Below, piece after piece: positions 48,156-57,884 of a stretch of DNA of 64,000 bases. The DNA comes from Dendrocalamus latiflorus (lineage: Eukaryota; Streptophyta; Magnoliopsida; Poales; Poaceae): the NCBI GenBank assembly GCA_017311315.1, contig CM029617.1, forward strand, positions 15,357,455 to 15,421,454, read 5' to 3'. Every line of letters starts with the position of its first letter. Position 1 is the stretch's first letter. Position numbers and translations under genes: made by a program. The notes beneath the pieces are model-generated. The model saw only the letters and a list, made by a program, of their open reading frames with translations. It was not told the DNA's origin and did no database searches.

Positions 48156-48827
48156 CTAGGTGTTTCGTTGAGCCTCGTGGTGCGGACCTCTGGTGCCGAG
48201 TTCTATACGCCGAGCCATGTCCTGATCGCCGTGGACGGTGGTGATGGCCCGCGGTCCGGGGAGCTTCATACATAGGAAGCCGTGGTGTGGGACTGTCCCG
48301 AGAGAGTTTAAGGTTGGCCGCCCCAATATAGCGTTGTAAGGGTACGAAATATCGACGACGTCGAAGGTGGCGTCTTCGCTCCTCACATTATCGCCTCGGC
48401 CGAAGGAGACTTGGAGGCATATCTGGCCCAATGCCCGCAGGGGTTGACCTCCGAAGCCCTGCAATGGGATGCCCGAAGGGCCCAATCGACTCCGGGGGAT
48501 CCCCATCTGATCGAAGGCCGCTACGAATAAGATGTTCGCGGAGCTTCCTCCGTCGACCAGGACACGCCTAACCTCGCATCCTGCGATGACGACCTGAACG
48601 ACCAGGGGATCTTGGTGGGGGAATTCCATGCCTTCAACGTCAGCGGGCGTGAAGGTGATTTTGTGTTGCGCCCACTCCGGTGGTGCCTGCGCTGGATATG
48701 TCGCGACGTGGTGCAGCCTACTCGCGTAGGCCTTCCGCTGTCGCACCGAGGCGAACTCCAACGAGGAGCCCTCGGAGATGGCATTTATGACCCTGCGCTG
48801 GGCTCCTTCCGTGGCTTGCAGTTGCAA
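48156..48827 (-). CDS. Retropepsin-like aspartic protease of the gypsy element
   Basis: A 223-aa frame on the minus strand. It carries the retropepsin signature of plant Ty3/gypsy elements: RRVLVDGGSSANILF (the catalytic Asp in a DGG variant of DTG), a flap-like LQGFGGQPLRALGQI, and YNAILGRPTLNSLG (the ILGR motif). It would cut the Gag-Pol polyprotein. Upstream it adjoins the gag frame, which ends with a stop near 48899. Downstream the usual reverse transcriptase never appears: the frame ends after DQDMARRIEL and a short tail. The ATG at 48827 is only the first Met in the frame; protease is normally released from a polyprotein. Confidence 0.8.
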   Translation of the reverse strand: MQLQATEGAQRRVINAISEGSSLEFASVRQRKAYASRLHHVATYPAQAPPEWAQHKITFTPADVEGMEFPHQDPLVVQVVIAGCEVRRVLVDGGSSANILFVAAFDQMGIPRSRLGPSGIPLQGFGGQPLRALGQICLQVSFGRGDNVRSEDATFDVVDISYPYNAILGRPTLNSLGTVPHHGFLCMKLPGPRAITTVHGDQDMARRIELGTRGPHHEAQRNT

Positions 48828-48898
48828 GAGGCCCTCCCGAGGTTGCTGTACGTGGGCCTGAATCCGCAGGGGCCTTCCTGGGGTTGCATCCCTTGATC

Positions 48899-50132
48899 CT
48901 AGGGCTGTTGGACGTGAGCCACGACAGGCGGACGCGCCTCAGGGTTTCTGTCTCTGGCGACGCTTTGCCGGAGTGCTGCGATGGTGGTGCACGCACGCGT
49001 GTCGTGGCCGCCCCGACCGTGGACTTCGCACCACTGCCCATGGTGCTTGACTGTGAAGAGCTGGTCCGCATCGACACGCTCGATGTAATTTCCCTGAAAG
49101 TTGTTGTAGAGCCGGTTGCGGATCTGCTCCCACGCGTAGATGGAATTCGGCACGATGGTGAAGAACCAAAAGAGTGCCACCCCCTGCAACGCGAGGGGGA
49201 GCCCTTTCACCTTCGTGGTGTCATCTCCGCCAGCAGCTTCGATGGCGGTCTCATACACGCGCACGAATTCCCGTGGGTCCGTGTCACCTTTGTACGCCTC
49301 GATGACACTTGGGAACTTGAAGTCCTCCGGCCATACCGCCTGCTGCAGGCCCGCGGAGAGCGGGGACTCTGGGTGCACACGTCGTAGCGGGACGGAGGGG
49401 CATCGCGGCTATCCGCCCTCTCTGGTGTGGGCTCCGATGCGACCACCGGTGGGGTCTGTTGGCTCCGAGCCTCTTGCATATCTCGCATGGCCCCGCGGAG
49501 ATCCATTAGCTCCCACTGGAACGCGCTGAGGGCCACCAGCAGGGCGTTCTCCACCGTGGACATGGTTGGGGCCATCGACGCGCCTGGCGGCGCAACCGGA
49601 GCGGCGGCAACCACGGCTTGCGCTCCCGGGCTGCCCGCTGCGCTGGCGTGAAGGACTCTGGAGCCGGTGACGAAGCCCGCGTTGCCACCGGAACCACTCG
49701 TCGTTCCTGCACCGGTATTGTCGCCTCCGACCTCCCGAGCGGCGCTGCTGGCGATTGTCGCGGTACCTGCGGTGGGGTTACCTACCACGTGTGGGGAGGT
49801 TTCAACTGTCGTAGCGGCGGTGGCGGGGTTGGTCATCGTGGCAGCCAGGTCGAGCGTTGCGGCGGTGGTGGCGGGGTTGGTCGTCGCGGCGGCGGGGTTG
49901 AACGTCACGGCGGTGGTGGCGGGGTCGAGCGTTGCGTCGGCGGGGTTGAACGTCACGGCGGTGGTGGGGGGTCGAGCGCCGCGTCGTGGACGTCGGTGCT
50001 CGTGACCGTCGCACCCGCATCGCCGCCCGCGCCTGCAGCTGCCAACGTTGAAGCCCTGGTATTGACGCGAGATTCTGCCGCTCCCACCTTCTTCTTCTTT
50101 GCCGCCGACGAAGAAGCTTTCTTTGGTGTCAT
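48899..50132 (-). pseudogene. gag of the gypsy element, frame-shifted
   Basis: It starts about 50 bases after the primer-binding site with MTPKKASSSAAKKKK (ATG at 50132-50130). A low-complexity Ala/Thr/Pro region of short repeats (TFNPA, TTNPATTAATLD) follows after a frame change near 49960. It continues to SAFQWELMDLRGAMRDMQEA, and a second frame change near 49380 leads into the capsid part: VWPEDFKFPSVIEAYKGDTD, then ALFWFFTIVPNSIYAWEQIR and NNFQGNY. A zinc-knuckle-like WCEVHGRGGHDTRAC closes it, of the shape seen in Tat-lineage Gag. Gag would form the virus-like particle. The two frame changes mean this copy does not make a full Gag. Confidence 0.8.
49775..49980. repeat. Short repeats in the gag N-terminal region
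   Basis: Imperfect repeats of GGCGGTGGTGGCGGGGTTG-type sequence encode the Ala/Thr/Asn/Pro-rich Gag segment. They create a false 236-aa ORF on the plus strand (49618-50328). Confidence 0.75.
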
Positions 50133-50164
50133 CCTTCTTCGGATCTGGAGGCTTGCTCTTGTCC

Positions 50165-50184
50165 TCCCCACGGACGGCGCCAAC
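50165..50184 (-). promoter_or_regulatory. Primer-binding site of the gypsy element
   Basis: Read on the minus strand, the 5' LTR is directly followed by TTGGCGCCGTCCGTGGGGA. Its TGGCGCCG start is typical of plant gypsy primer-binding sites. This fixes the element's orientation. Confidence 0.8.
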
Positions 50185-50445
50185 TGTTGTGGTTACAGAC
50201 CAAACAGAGAGAGAGAGTATGGTAGTGGAGAGTTAGGTGAGCAACGGCTTAGGATTTCCCCTTTGGCCTATACCGTGTATATATATATATATATATATAT
50301 ATCCACATGGGGAGTGTTTTTACAGTAATGCCCTTACATCTGTACATCCCCTTCAGGGGCACTTTCGTCATTACACATGTCCCATTTCGGGCCTTATAAT
50401 CTCCTAACAGGCCTGCTGGGCTTAGGTGGGGCCATCCCTACAACA
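50185..50445 (-). repeat. 5' LTR of the gypsy element
   Basis: 261 bp, with the same ends as the 3' LTR and a longer (TA)n run (50277-50300) that could serve as TATA box. Confidence 0.9.
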
Positions 50446-51049
50446 ATTACAATAGTAAAGAGTATAGGCTTTATGGCCACTTTATTACAACCCAGGTTCA
50501 CAAACTCACAAAATATAGTGGAAGCAAAATAAAACTTTGACGATAATCCATCAATACGCCACAGGCAATTGACTAGGAAAGCGCAACCTAGTACTCTGGA
50601 AAACCTTTGTCGGATCTACATGCATAGTAGTCGTAGACTCCTTCTTGATCTTTATAAACCTTTGAGATTTGTTTTGAGTGCAGCATGTGAGTACATAAAG
50701 TACTCCAAAGTCTTGGAAAAAATACAGTAGATGCAAGGCTTAACAAAGAAATACAATATGGTTCTTTTGCACAAAGCAGCATTATATTTCAAATACCATT
50801 ATAAATTCTCAAAAGTATCAATTTAACAAAGTAATTACAATAACAGAAACTAGATAAATTATCCAGTGAAGTTTTCAACTAGCAACACTAGTAGACAGGC
50901 TCTAACTGCTAAGGTTCAAGACTATGGGTTCCATCCACCTGTTAGGACACACTTTCGAGAGTTCCATCCACTCCCCAGTTCACAAAACTTTTACTTTGAA
51001 ACCAAAACCAAAGATCTATCATGTGAAAATGCACATCGCATGCCCTTGA

Positions 51050-51090
51050 CCGTGGGCTTGGCTATTTGAATAGTTTTACACTCTGTAGAA
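51050..51090. repeat. Decayed triple palindrome block in copy E
   Basis: CCGTGGGCTTGG (51050-51061), CTATTTGAATAG (51062-51073) and CTCTGTAGAA (51081-51090): the same three sites in the same order as copies B and D, with lost symmetry at single positions. Confidence 0.6.
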
Positions 51091-51498
51091 GTTGTACAAC
51101 TTCACTCACAAGAGATAAGTCATCTTAATAGCCAACATGCTTCCTTAGGCACGAGACCCAAATAATTTCTCACAAAGCCTTTACCTCACTTCGGTCTACC
51201 TAGGTGACCTGCTGAGGTTTCACCATTGAAGGGTTAAATTCACCATAGTCAGTAGCCCCCTCTTGCGCCATATGAGTACAGTAAATCCCTGTGCCTCACT
51301 GCGAGTAAACCAGTAAATCTCTGGTACCTACTTACCACTGGTGGTATCTAAACTTAAGTTTTGTGAGTTATTCGGTTAGGTCGTACCCATATAGACATTT
51401 GTGAAGGATCGAGGTGCCAATACATTCTTCGATAAGCACAAAACCTCTTCGAACAACAGAACCTAAGGCTTTCACTATTTGATGGGATCCAGATGAGA

Positions 51499-52225
51499 GT
51501 TTTTGGCATTTGTGGCCTCCTAGAAATTTTGTTTTACTGAAATAGTTCTCCTTGCGCATAATTTACAGACGTAGCCCCCTTTAGGGCACCTGCCCTCGGT
51601 ATCGAATGCGGCAGGTACCTGCCCCTGGTGTCGGGTGAGGTAGGTGACCTGCCACTGGGCCCGGGTGCGGAATCTTCGCCCAAAACTGTGGTGATCGTGC
51701 GGACGACACTGTGGCATACTTTTTAGAAAATCTATTCAAGTATTTTTTTTAGTAATTTTTAAATATCACAAATGAGGTCCAAAGTTATAAATTATTTTCC
51801 AAAGAATCCTAACACAATGTACTTATTTGTGTAATTTTTCCATAATTTTATCCATTGTAAGTTTTTCTCAAAAATTCTTTTAATTATACTATTTGTAGGA
51901 ATTTTATGGAAAAAATTGAGAAATAGAAAAATTATACAATCAAGTACACTATGTCAAAAGGCTCCACACAAGAAATTATAATTTTTGGAGATCATTTTCT
52001 ATATTTAAAAATTCCTACAAAAAATATATGTAAATGGTTTTTTCTTAAAATTTGCTACAGTATTGCTACAGTGCTTCTGCCGCGTCCGGGGCTAGGGGCA
52101 GGTCCCTATCGTGCCCGACGTCAGGGGCAGGTGACTTGAGAGGGGCTAGATTTACAAATTATACACAAGAGGGCTATTTCTACAAAATAAAATTTCGAGA
52201 GGCTACAAATGCCAAAATCTCTCGA
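51499..52225. mobile_element. Foldback element: long inverted repeat
   Basis: The left arm, about 51499-51893, starts TTTTTGGCATTTGTGGCCTC. The right arm, about 51897-52225, is its reverse complement and ends GCTACAAATGCCAAAAT. Matching blocks in both arms include the GGCATTTGTRGCCTC end, CACCTGCC(C/T)..GTCGGG, and TTTTTAAATAT. The loop is almost nil, near 51895. It would form one hairpin of roughly 330-390 bp with mismatches and indels. There is no coding capacity, and I could not confirm a target duplication. Confidence 0.75.
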
Positions 52226-52749
52226 GATGATAGGAGGAGCACACCAAGGCCCCCTACCACCATCAACACTATGTCCACCCATATTTCACCATTGTTCATC
52301 CCCCTCCATTAGTCCATCCATTTGTAATCCCTAGACATCATTTTCCGCTTCAGTTCATCTGGGAGTCCGATCTCTGTAAACTTCATCGTATTTAATATAT
52401 TCAGTTTCATCTTCATCATAAGTCTCTATATTTATTCCTTTTTTTTGGCATCTTTTTAGTATGTGCGAGTAGTCTCTTGGCTAACGGTGATGTATGGGAT
52501 CAGTGTTCGGTACTCTCGCAGGAAACTATGATAGACACTCTTATCTTGTATAATAATTCTGAGGTAGAGTTTAATTATATGTGTCTCCAAATGGCCTAAA
52601 TTACATAGATTAAGCACAACCATAGGTATCAATAACCCTTTATAACCATTACACTTAAGTTCACCATAGGAGGCATTCAGTTAACGAACCCATCGTAACC
52701 TTCGCACTTAAGGTGTCGGTCCGTGTACGGGGGACAATTGATTCATTTA
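52226..52749. other. Intergenic, no gene seen
   Basis: AT-rich; short ORFs only, nothing recognised. Confidence 0.5.
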
Positions 52750-52757
52750 TAAGTGGA

Positions 52758-53625
52758 TAGGGATGCAAACGGATCGAATACGAATGGATAATGTTTTTAC
52801 CATATTTGTTTTTATATTTTTTTCAAATGCGGATACGAATACGGATACCTCGGATACGAATACAAATACAAATAATATCGAATACAGATACAGAGCGAAT
52901 ACGAATCAAAACGAATACGGTCACGAACATTTATTGGAACATGAAAAACCCCTTAAACTATACATCCAAAATCAATAAAAACGCATAAATAGTTTATCTT
53001 GTTAAAACATTCATAAAATCTAACCAAGCATAAGTATTTTTATCCACAATAGTTGTACCGTTGTACAGATTTTAAATCTTCAAGTGGCAGTTAATTTTTT
53101 CTAAAGTCCTAAATAATTCTTAATGGATTTCTACCATTTATATGTGACTAATAAATTAATTAAGTATTTAAATTTGCATCAAAATGAGTTAAACGAGAAT
53201 ACATCAATTTAATCGGTACAAATTTTAATCCACTGACAATATTAAATTTATTTTTTTAATAAACATAAATATTTGCTAGTGGTGTTTGTAATTTAATATG
53301 ACTAAGGAATCTAATGCCTAATGGTAATGGAGGCTTATGGCTTGGTTGGGCTAGTGGGCTAGTGGCAAGGGAGATGAGAGAGGCTGACTTGGGCTGGGCT
53401 ATATTGGGCTGAAATCCCGGATATCTATTTTCGTATTATCCGGATAATCCGTATTCATATCCGTATTCGCCGGATATCATGCCTACTGTATTCATATCCG
53501 TATCCGATAAAAAAACCGTATTCGTATCCGATCCGAGAATTATCCGAAGAAAATCCGATCCGACACAATCCGTATCCGTTTTCATCCGGATCGGTCGGAA
53601 ACTATCAGGTCCGTTTTCACCCCTA
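52758..53625. mobile_element. Non-autonomous hAT (Ac-like) element, 868 bp
   Basis: The terminal inverted repeats are TAGGGATGCAAACGG (left) and TAGGGGTGAAAACGG (right end read in reverse), close to the Ac/Ds type. The 8-bp duplication TAAGTGGA is perfect (52750-52757, 53626-53633). The subterminal regions are packed with GGATACGAATAC-type words in opposite orientation at the two ends, as expected for transposase-binding repeats. No transposase is encoded. The 71-aa ORF reads the subterminal repeats. Confidence 0.9.
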
Positions 53626-53850
53626 TAAGTGGAAGCAGAGGAGGAATAAAATTAGGGTGTAACGCCTTCTCAATTATCTCCGATAAAGAAGCACAAGAAC
53701 ATTTATCTTCAGAAATTAATCCATGCAGTTTTGAAGCCAAGTTGTCCTCCTATCTTTCATTGTATTTTTCTCTTGCATAATTCCACCCTATAGAATAGAT
53801 AGCCAAGTATTGCAGGAAGGTAAAGAACCGTTTTCCAAATTAGCTCCTTA

Positions 53851-54211
53851 GGGCACTCCTAACGGTGACATTGCAAAGCAATGCATATGGGGCTTCACAT
53901 CACTTATAAATAGCATGAGACATCCTCTTCAATGCATAATATCTATTGGTAAGCACAGATAATAAATATTTCTATTCTCTCAATCTCTCTCCCTCACACA
54001 TGTCTATTGGGTAGGTTTAATGCTATGGACACTACTCTACTCCTCAATGCATGACCATGTCTTCTTATTGGTTTTTGTACTCATGCAATGTCTCATACAA
54101 GACACTACTTTCTACTCTCTTCCTTAACTCCTTACCATATCATATTTCATCCTATGTGGATAGCTAATTAATTTTATGGATATTATATATGATGAAACAT
54201 TGGGAGTGCCC
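53851..54211. mobile_element. Tourist-like MITE, TTA target duplication
   Basis: 361 bp. The ends are GGGCACTCCTAA and, in reverse, GGGCACTCCCAA. TTA flanks both sides (53848-53850, 54212-54214), fitting the PIF/Harbinger superfamily. Non-coding. Confidence 0.8.
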
Positions 54212-54469
54212 TTACTCATTTGAAAGGCTCCTTCGCCCTTGTACACTTAGGCCAGTCTCAATGGGGATTTCATCATGGTTTCATGGGCATTAAATGAGAT
54301 GACACATCAGCAAACCTAATGACATGGCACTGTATTAAAGAAGAAAGAGAGCAATACCATTTCATGGTGAAGAAACGAATGGGTACTGTTTCCACCACCT
54401 TGGAAACGCTGTGAAACGCGCACTGAGAGCCTTCTGTTTCATCATCTCCTCGTCGGCGGATCCGGTGCG

Positions 54470-54800
54470 CCTCTCCCCTCCTCTCCCTCCGTCTCCCCTC
54501 CTCTCCCGCCATCGCCGTCTCCCCTCCTCTCCCGCCGCCATCTCCCCTCCTCTCCCGCCGTCGCCGTCTCCCCTCCTCTCCCGCCGCCTCCCCTCCTCTC
54601 CCGCCGCCGTCTCCCCTCCACTCCCGCCGTCTCCCCTCCTCTCCCTCCTCTCCCGCCGTCTCCCCGCCTCTCCCGCCGTCTACCCTCCTCTCCCGCCGTC
54701 TCCCCTCCTCTCCCGCCGCCATCTCCCCTCCTCTCCAGCCGTCTCCCCTCCTCTCCCGCCGTCTCCCCTCCTCTCCCTCCGTCTCCCCTGCTCTTTTGCC
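54470..54800. repeat. CT-rich minisatellite
   Basis: Imperfect units of 15-27 bp are built on TCTCCCCTCCTCTCCCGCCG. It generates long Ser/Pro ORFs on plus and Arg/Gly/Glu ORFs on minus (54273-54977), all rejected as genes. Confidence 0.85.
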
Positions 54801-54836
54801 GTCTCCTTGAGCTCCGGCGGCGGAGTCCCGGTACGG

Positions 54837-55549
54837 ATGGACGGTCCGACAGCAGCTTCTTCGCCTGCGCCCGCACCAGCTTCCTCGCCTGCGCCGGCTC
54901 CAGCTTCCTCGCCTGTGCCGCCACTGCAACCTGGGCAGCCACCACAATCCGCGCCGCCACTGCAACCTGCTTGGCAACCAGCTCTGCAGCTACCAGCACA
55001 AGGCGCAGGATGGTGGCCTGGATGTGGAGGCAGCAGCAGCGTCGATCTCCCATCTCCCCAAGGAAGCTACTCCCCAAATCCTTGGTAATAATTCTCTAAA
55101 TCTGTTTTTTAGAATCTTGTGATATTTCTGTCCGGTGAATGTGTGATTGTGCTAGGGGATGGCCATCGAACTGCAGTAGGCATCAAGTTTCTGTCTTATT
55201 TGTGTTATTTCAGAGGTGTTCAGTCTACATATAAACTCAATCCTGTTGCTGCTGTCAAATATTTATCCTGTTGCTGCAGTAGGCATCAAATTTCTGTCTT
55301 GTTTGTTTATGTGCAGTCAGATATCAATTCATATGTTGATGCTGTTGGAATCCTCATACTGTATGTCTTTATCAAGCTGAAGTGTGAATATGTAATGACA
55401 GGTATCCAGCAGGTGGTTTTGTTAATTTGTTACAACGACCACAATTTCCGGCACCGCCACCATCACTAGGAGAAAATTTCCATTTTGTCGGAGTGCCTTG
55501 GTGGAGCACATCTGGAACAAGTTCTCAAGCCGTCGAAATATATCTATAG
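54837..55549 (+). CDS. PIF/Harbinger ORF1 (Myb-like protein) N-terminal fragment
   Basis: Exon 1 is 54837-55084 and exon 2 is 55402-55549, with a GT..AG intron. The split Trp codon gives PNPW-YPAGGFVNLLQRPQF. The junction is what identifies it: ORF1 proteins of Pong-like elements carry a PPGGFxNLLQ-type stretch before their Myb/SANT domain. The predicted product is 131 aa. It is Pro/Ala/Ser/Gln-rich at first, then ENFHFVGVPWW, and stops shortly after without a Myb domain. In autonomous relatives ORF1 works with the transposase in DNA binding. This shortened frame is probably non-functional. An in-frame upstream extension exists only through the CT minisatellite. Confidence 0.55.
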
Positions 55550-55962
55550 TTTGAGATATACTATATGTAATCATTTTTCATATATCAAACTATTTAATAT
55601 CGTTTGAATCTTGAAGTTAATCAATATATTTATATGCAACTTCAAATGGCTACATAGTTCACATGGCACATTTGATCACAATACATGCAAGAATTAAACG
55701 CTGTAGATAGCATATGAAACTGTGCAGATGAAACTGTGCATTGAGAGAGCATGTTTCATTCATCACTCCAAACCTGAAAAGGTGACATGGCAGTCTTGGA
55801 AACTGGGATATGAAACCTCCCATTGAGACTGGCCTTATAAGACATCAACGAGGGGGATGAGTTTTGGGAGGGTGTGCCTGGGTGGTGACATGCAAGGAGA
55901 GGATTTGTTGTGATGGGTCAATGAAGGCCTCGCTTGCTGTCTTTAAATCTGCATGACTTTTA

Positions 55963-56189
55963 TGTTCTGCTCCAACAAGCTTCTGCTTCTGGCTTCTAGC
56001 TTTTTATTTCATCTTTTTGATTTTTGGCTTTTCTTTTTTCCCTTATTTCTTTGCATTGTTCGTAATGATATAACTTTTTATTTTTAAATTTAATTATGTT
56101 GAAAAACTAACAGCAGTTACAGTCATTTTCAGCTACTATAGTACAAAAAAAGCCAGAACTCTAAGCTTATAAGCCAAATGAGCACAACA
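55963..56189. mobile_element. Possible MITE
   Basis: The ends TGTTCTGCTC and, in reverse, TGTTGTGCTC are inverted. The interior has CTTCTGCTTCTGG, a T-rich stretch and CAGTTACAGT, resembling 5424-5645. The target duplication is unclear. Confidence 0.4.
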
Positions 56190-57700
56190 AAATCAGCTAA
56201 AACTATGGGTACAATAATGGGGGTAAAGGTGTGAAACCAACATAAATTATCTTCTACCTCCATTTTTTTGAAATCTGCCTCCAGTTCAAAATAGATGATG
56301 TTTTAGGAAGATGATATTGTTTTGTAATTACTCAATATTTTGTTTCTGAGATAATATTTTTCAACCGAATGTCCTGTCTAATTGCTTATAAAGAACGGTA
56401 AACAATATTGCACACGGCAAACCATGTCAAACATTAACCTATTGATTCTTTTATTGTTCCCTGTGCATAGAGATAAAATGACAATTCATTTAAAACGGAG
56501 AGAGCATACAAATGTTTGATGCGGCTATTTGGGATATGGAACATTTTAATGAGTAATATTAATGATTTTGTAGTTGAATGAAGGTGTAAAGCTAATGCAA
56601 TCATTTATATTTATGATCCAAGTATCAATTTTGAGGGTAAATGTATGTACGTGATTAGCTTCATATATTTATCATATTTGCATATTAGCACCTTAGCTAA
56701 GCCTAAATCCCAAATTACCTAAATGTGGCGGTTTGCAAGTTGCCTATTTGGCAGACCCACAAATTAATTGCCAAATTTAAGAACCCAAGTTATATTTTGC
56801 TACAAACACAAGGACTTGTAATGAAATTTTCTTATTTTCTATTTTTAATGCAAAATTAATAAGTAAACGACACTACTTTCTATCTGGTGTGCGACGCCAA
56901 GAAAACTGTTGGGCACCTTGTCTTTCCTCATATACTCAAATCCCCCATCCCCAATCTCCATTCCTCCCTGTTTCTCTTTCCACTCCCTCCTCATTCCACA
57001 AATCTACCCGACTTCCCCACCGCCACACATCTCATTCTAATCGTCTCTCCCTACTGCCTTCGACCTCCTCCTTGGCTCCTCCTTCCTCTCCTCTTTGTGG
57101 TGTCTCTAGTGGCTTCTCCTCCTCCGCTCCAATGTGGAGCACATAGATCTACCCCAGTCATGAATAGCATATCGATCGACCAAGAAGCTCCATGTGGGTG
57201 GGGTGAAGCAAAGGAAGAGAAAGGACTAAAGGGGAAGGAGTTAAGGGAAGGTGGAGGGGAGAAAGAGATGTGTCTAGGTTGCTTGGGATTATGCAATAGG
57301 TATTTTCAGATGTTACGATGATTTTTTTCTTATGTTGCAATAATAAGTTTTTTTTACAATGTTGTATTTGGTATGCCAAAATGTTGCAAGTTTTTATTTA
57401 TAAATGTTGTTGTCATTACCCTTGAATGTTGCAAAAACAACTTCTCTTTGAAAACTTTCGATTTGTTGCTATTGTGCTATCCAATCATTACACCTGCAAT
57501 TTGTAGAATGCTGTCACTGTTTTACTGTTGAACTTGAATTTTTTTAGCTAAGTAATTTTTAAACATAGTTAAGTTGTATGCTAAATAAGGTATGCAATTA
57601 TGTTGAATTTTGTTGAGAGGAAGAGATACTTATGGCCGGCACAATTTTATGGAATAATTTAGGATTTGCCACCGTAAACATATGTATTTGAGATTTTACT
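56190..57700. other. Intergenic upstream of PP2C, no gene supported
   Basis: Mostly AT-rich. A CT-rich patch (56930-57130) gives a 144-aa ORF (56887-57321) of low complexity that matches no family I know, so I do not call it. Confidence 0.5.
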
Positions 57701-57712
57701 ATTTGATTTCTT

Positions 57713-57721
57713 ATATATAGA
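57713..57721 (+). promoter_or_regulatory. Candidate TATA box of the PP2C gene
   Basis: TATATATAG lies about 165 bp before the PP2C start codon, a normal distance for a plant gene with a short leader. No transcript evidence. Confidence 0.4.
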
Positions 57722-57884
57722 TCTCAGGATCACATATGTGTAATACGTAAGAGACAAATCCTAACACCCCAATTTTATGCATCGAATAAACCGCCGGCTG
57801 TTTCGCTGATCCAGAATTCCAGACTCGCTCCCTCCGGAAGGCAGAAACCGCTGGACCGAAAGTTTCAGCCGCAGTCTGCTCAGG

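Larger units (their letters stand above)
39746..50445 (-). mobile_element. Pol-less Ty3/gypsy (Tat-like) LTR retrotransposon
   Basis: This 10.7-kb element has LTRs of 252 and 261 bp (TGTTGTGG...CCTACAACA) and a perfect 5-bp duplication ATTAC (39741-39745, 50446-50450). It is transcribed on the minus strand: 5' LTR (50445-50185), primer-binding site, gag, protease, four tandem arrays, an extra gene on the opposite strand, 3' LTR (39997-39746). Reverse transcriptase, RNase H and integrase are absent; protease is followed within 300 bp by tandem repeats. An extra antisense ORF with a Transposase_28-type product and tandem repeats near the 3' end are known features of the Tat lineage. The LTRs differ by about a dozen substitutions by eye plus a TA-repeat length change. 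Mobility would need proteins from an autonomous relative. Confidence 0.9.
39629..51498 (-). mobile_element. Long LTR-like family, copy E (split by the gypsy element)
   Basis: Plus-strand left end TGTTGGGATCGG at 39629. The pieces 39629-39745 and 50446-51498 become continuous when the gypsy element and one ATTAC are removed. It shares with the other copies the terminal stem GCACTA (39673-39678) / TAGTGC (39694-39699) and a decayed palindrome trio at 51050-51090. It is cut off on its right by the foldback element or a rearrangement; I do not see a TGTAACA start. No coding domain in 50446-51498. Confidence 0.65.
54250..55834 (+). mobile_element. PIF/Harbinger-derived element carrying an ORF1 fragment
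   Basis: 1585 bp. The terminal inverted repeats GGCCAGTCTCAATGGG are seen on both ends, with TTA duplications at 54247-54249 and 55835-55837. It contains a CT-rich minisatellite and a two-exon frame (54837-55549) similar to the N-terminal part of PIF/Pong ORF1. No DDE transposase gene is present, so it is a deletion derivative intermediate between a full element and a MITE. Confidence 0.8.

Noticed and set aside
49618..50328. 236-aa ORF on the plus strand
   Set aside because: Antisense shadow of the repeat-rich gag N-terminus; it even runs into the LTR.
54273..54977. 234-aa Arg/Gly/Glu ORF on the minus strand and its plus-strand partner
   Set aside because: Translation of the CT-rich minisatellite; low complexity, both strands open.
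56887..57321. 144-aa ORF upstream of PP2C
   Set aside because: Low-complexity Pro/Ser/Leu translation of a CT-rich patch, no family resemblance and no splice or promoter context.
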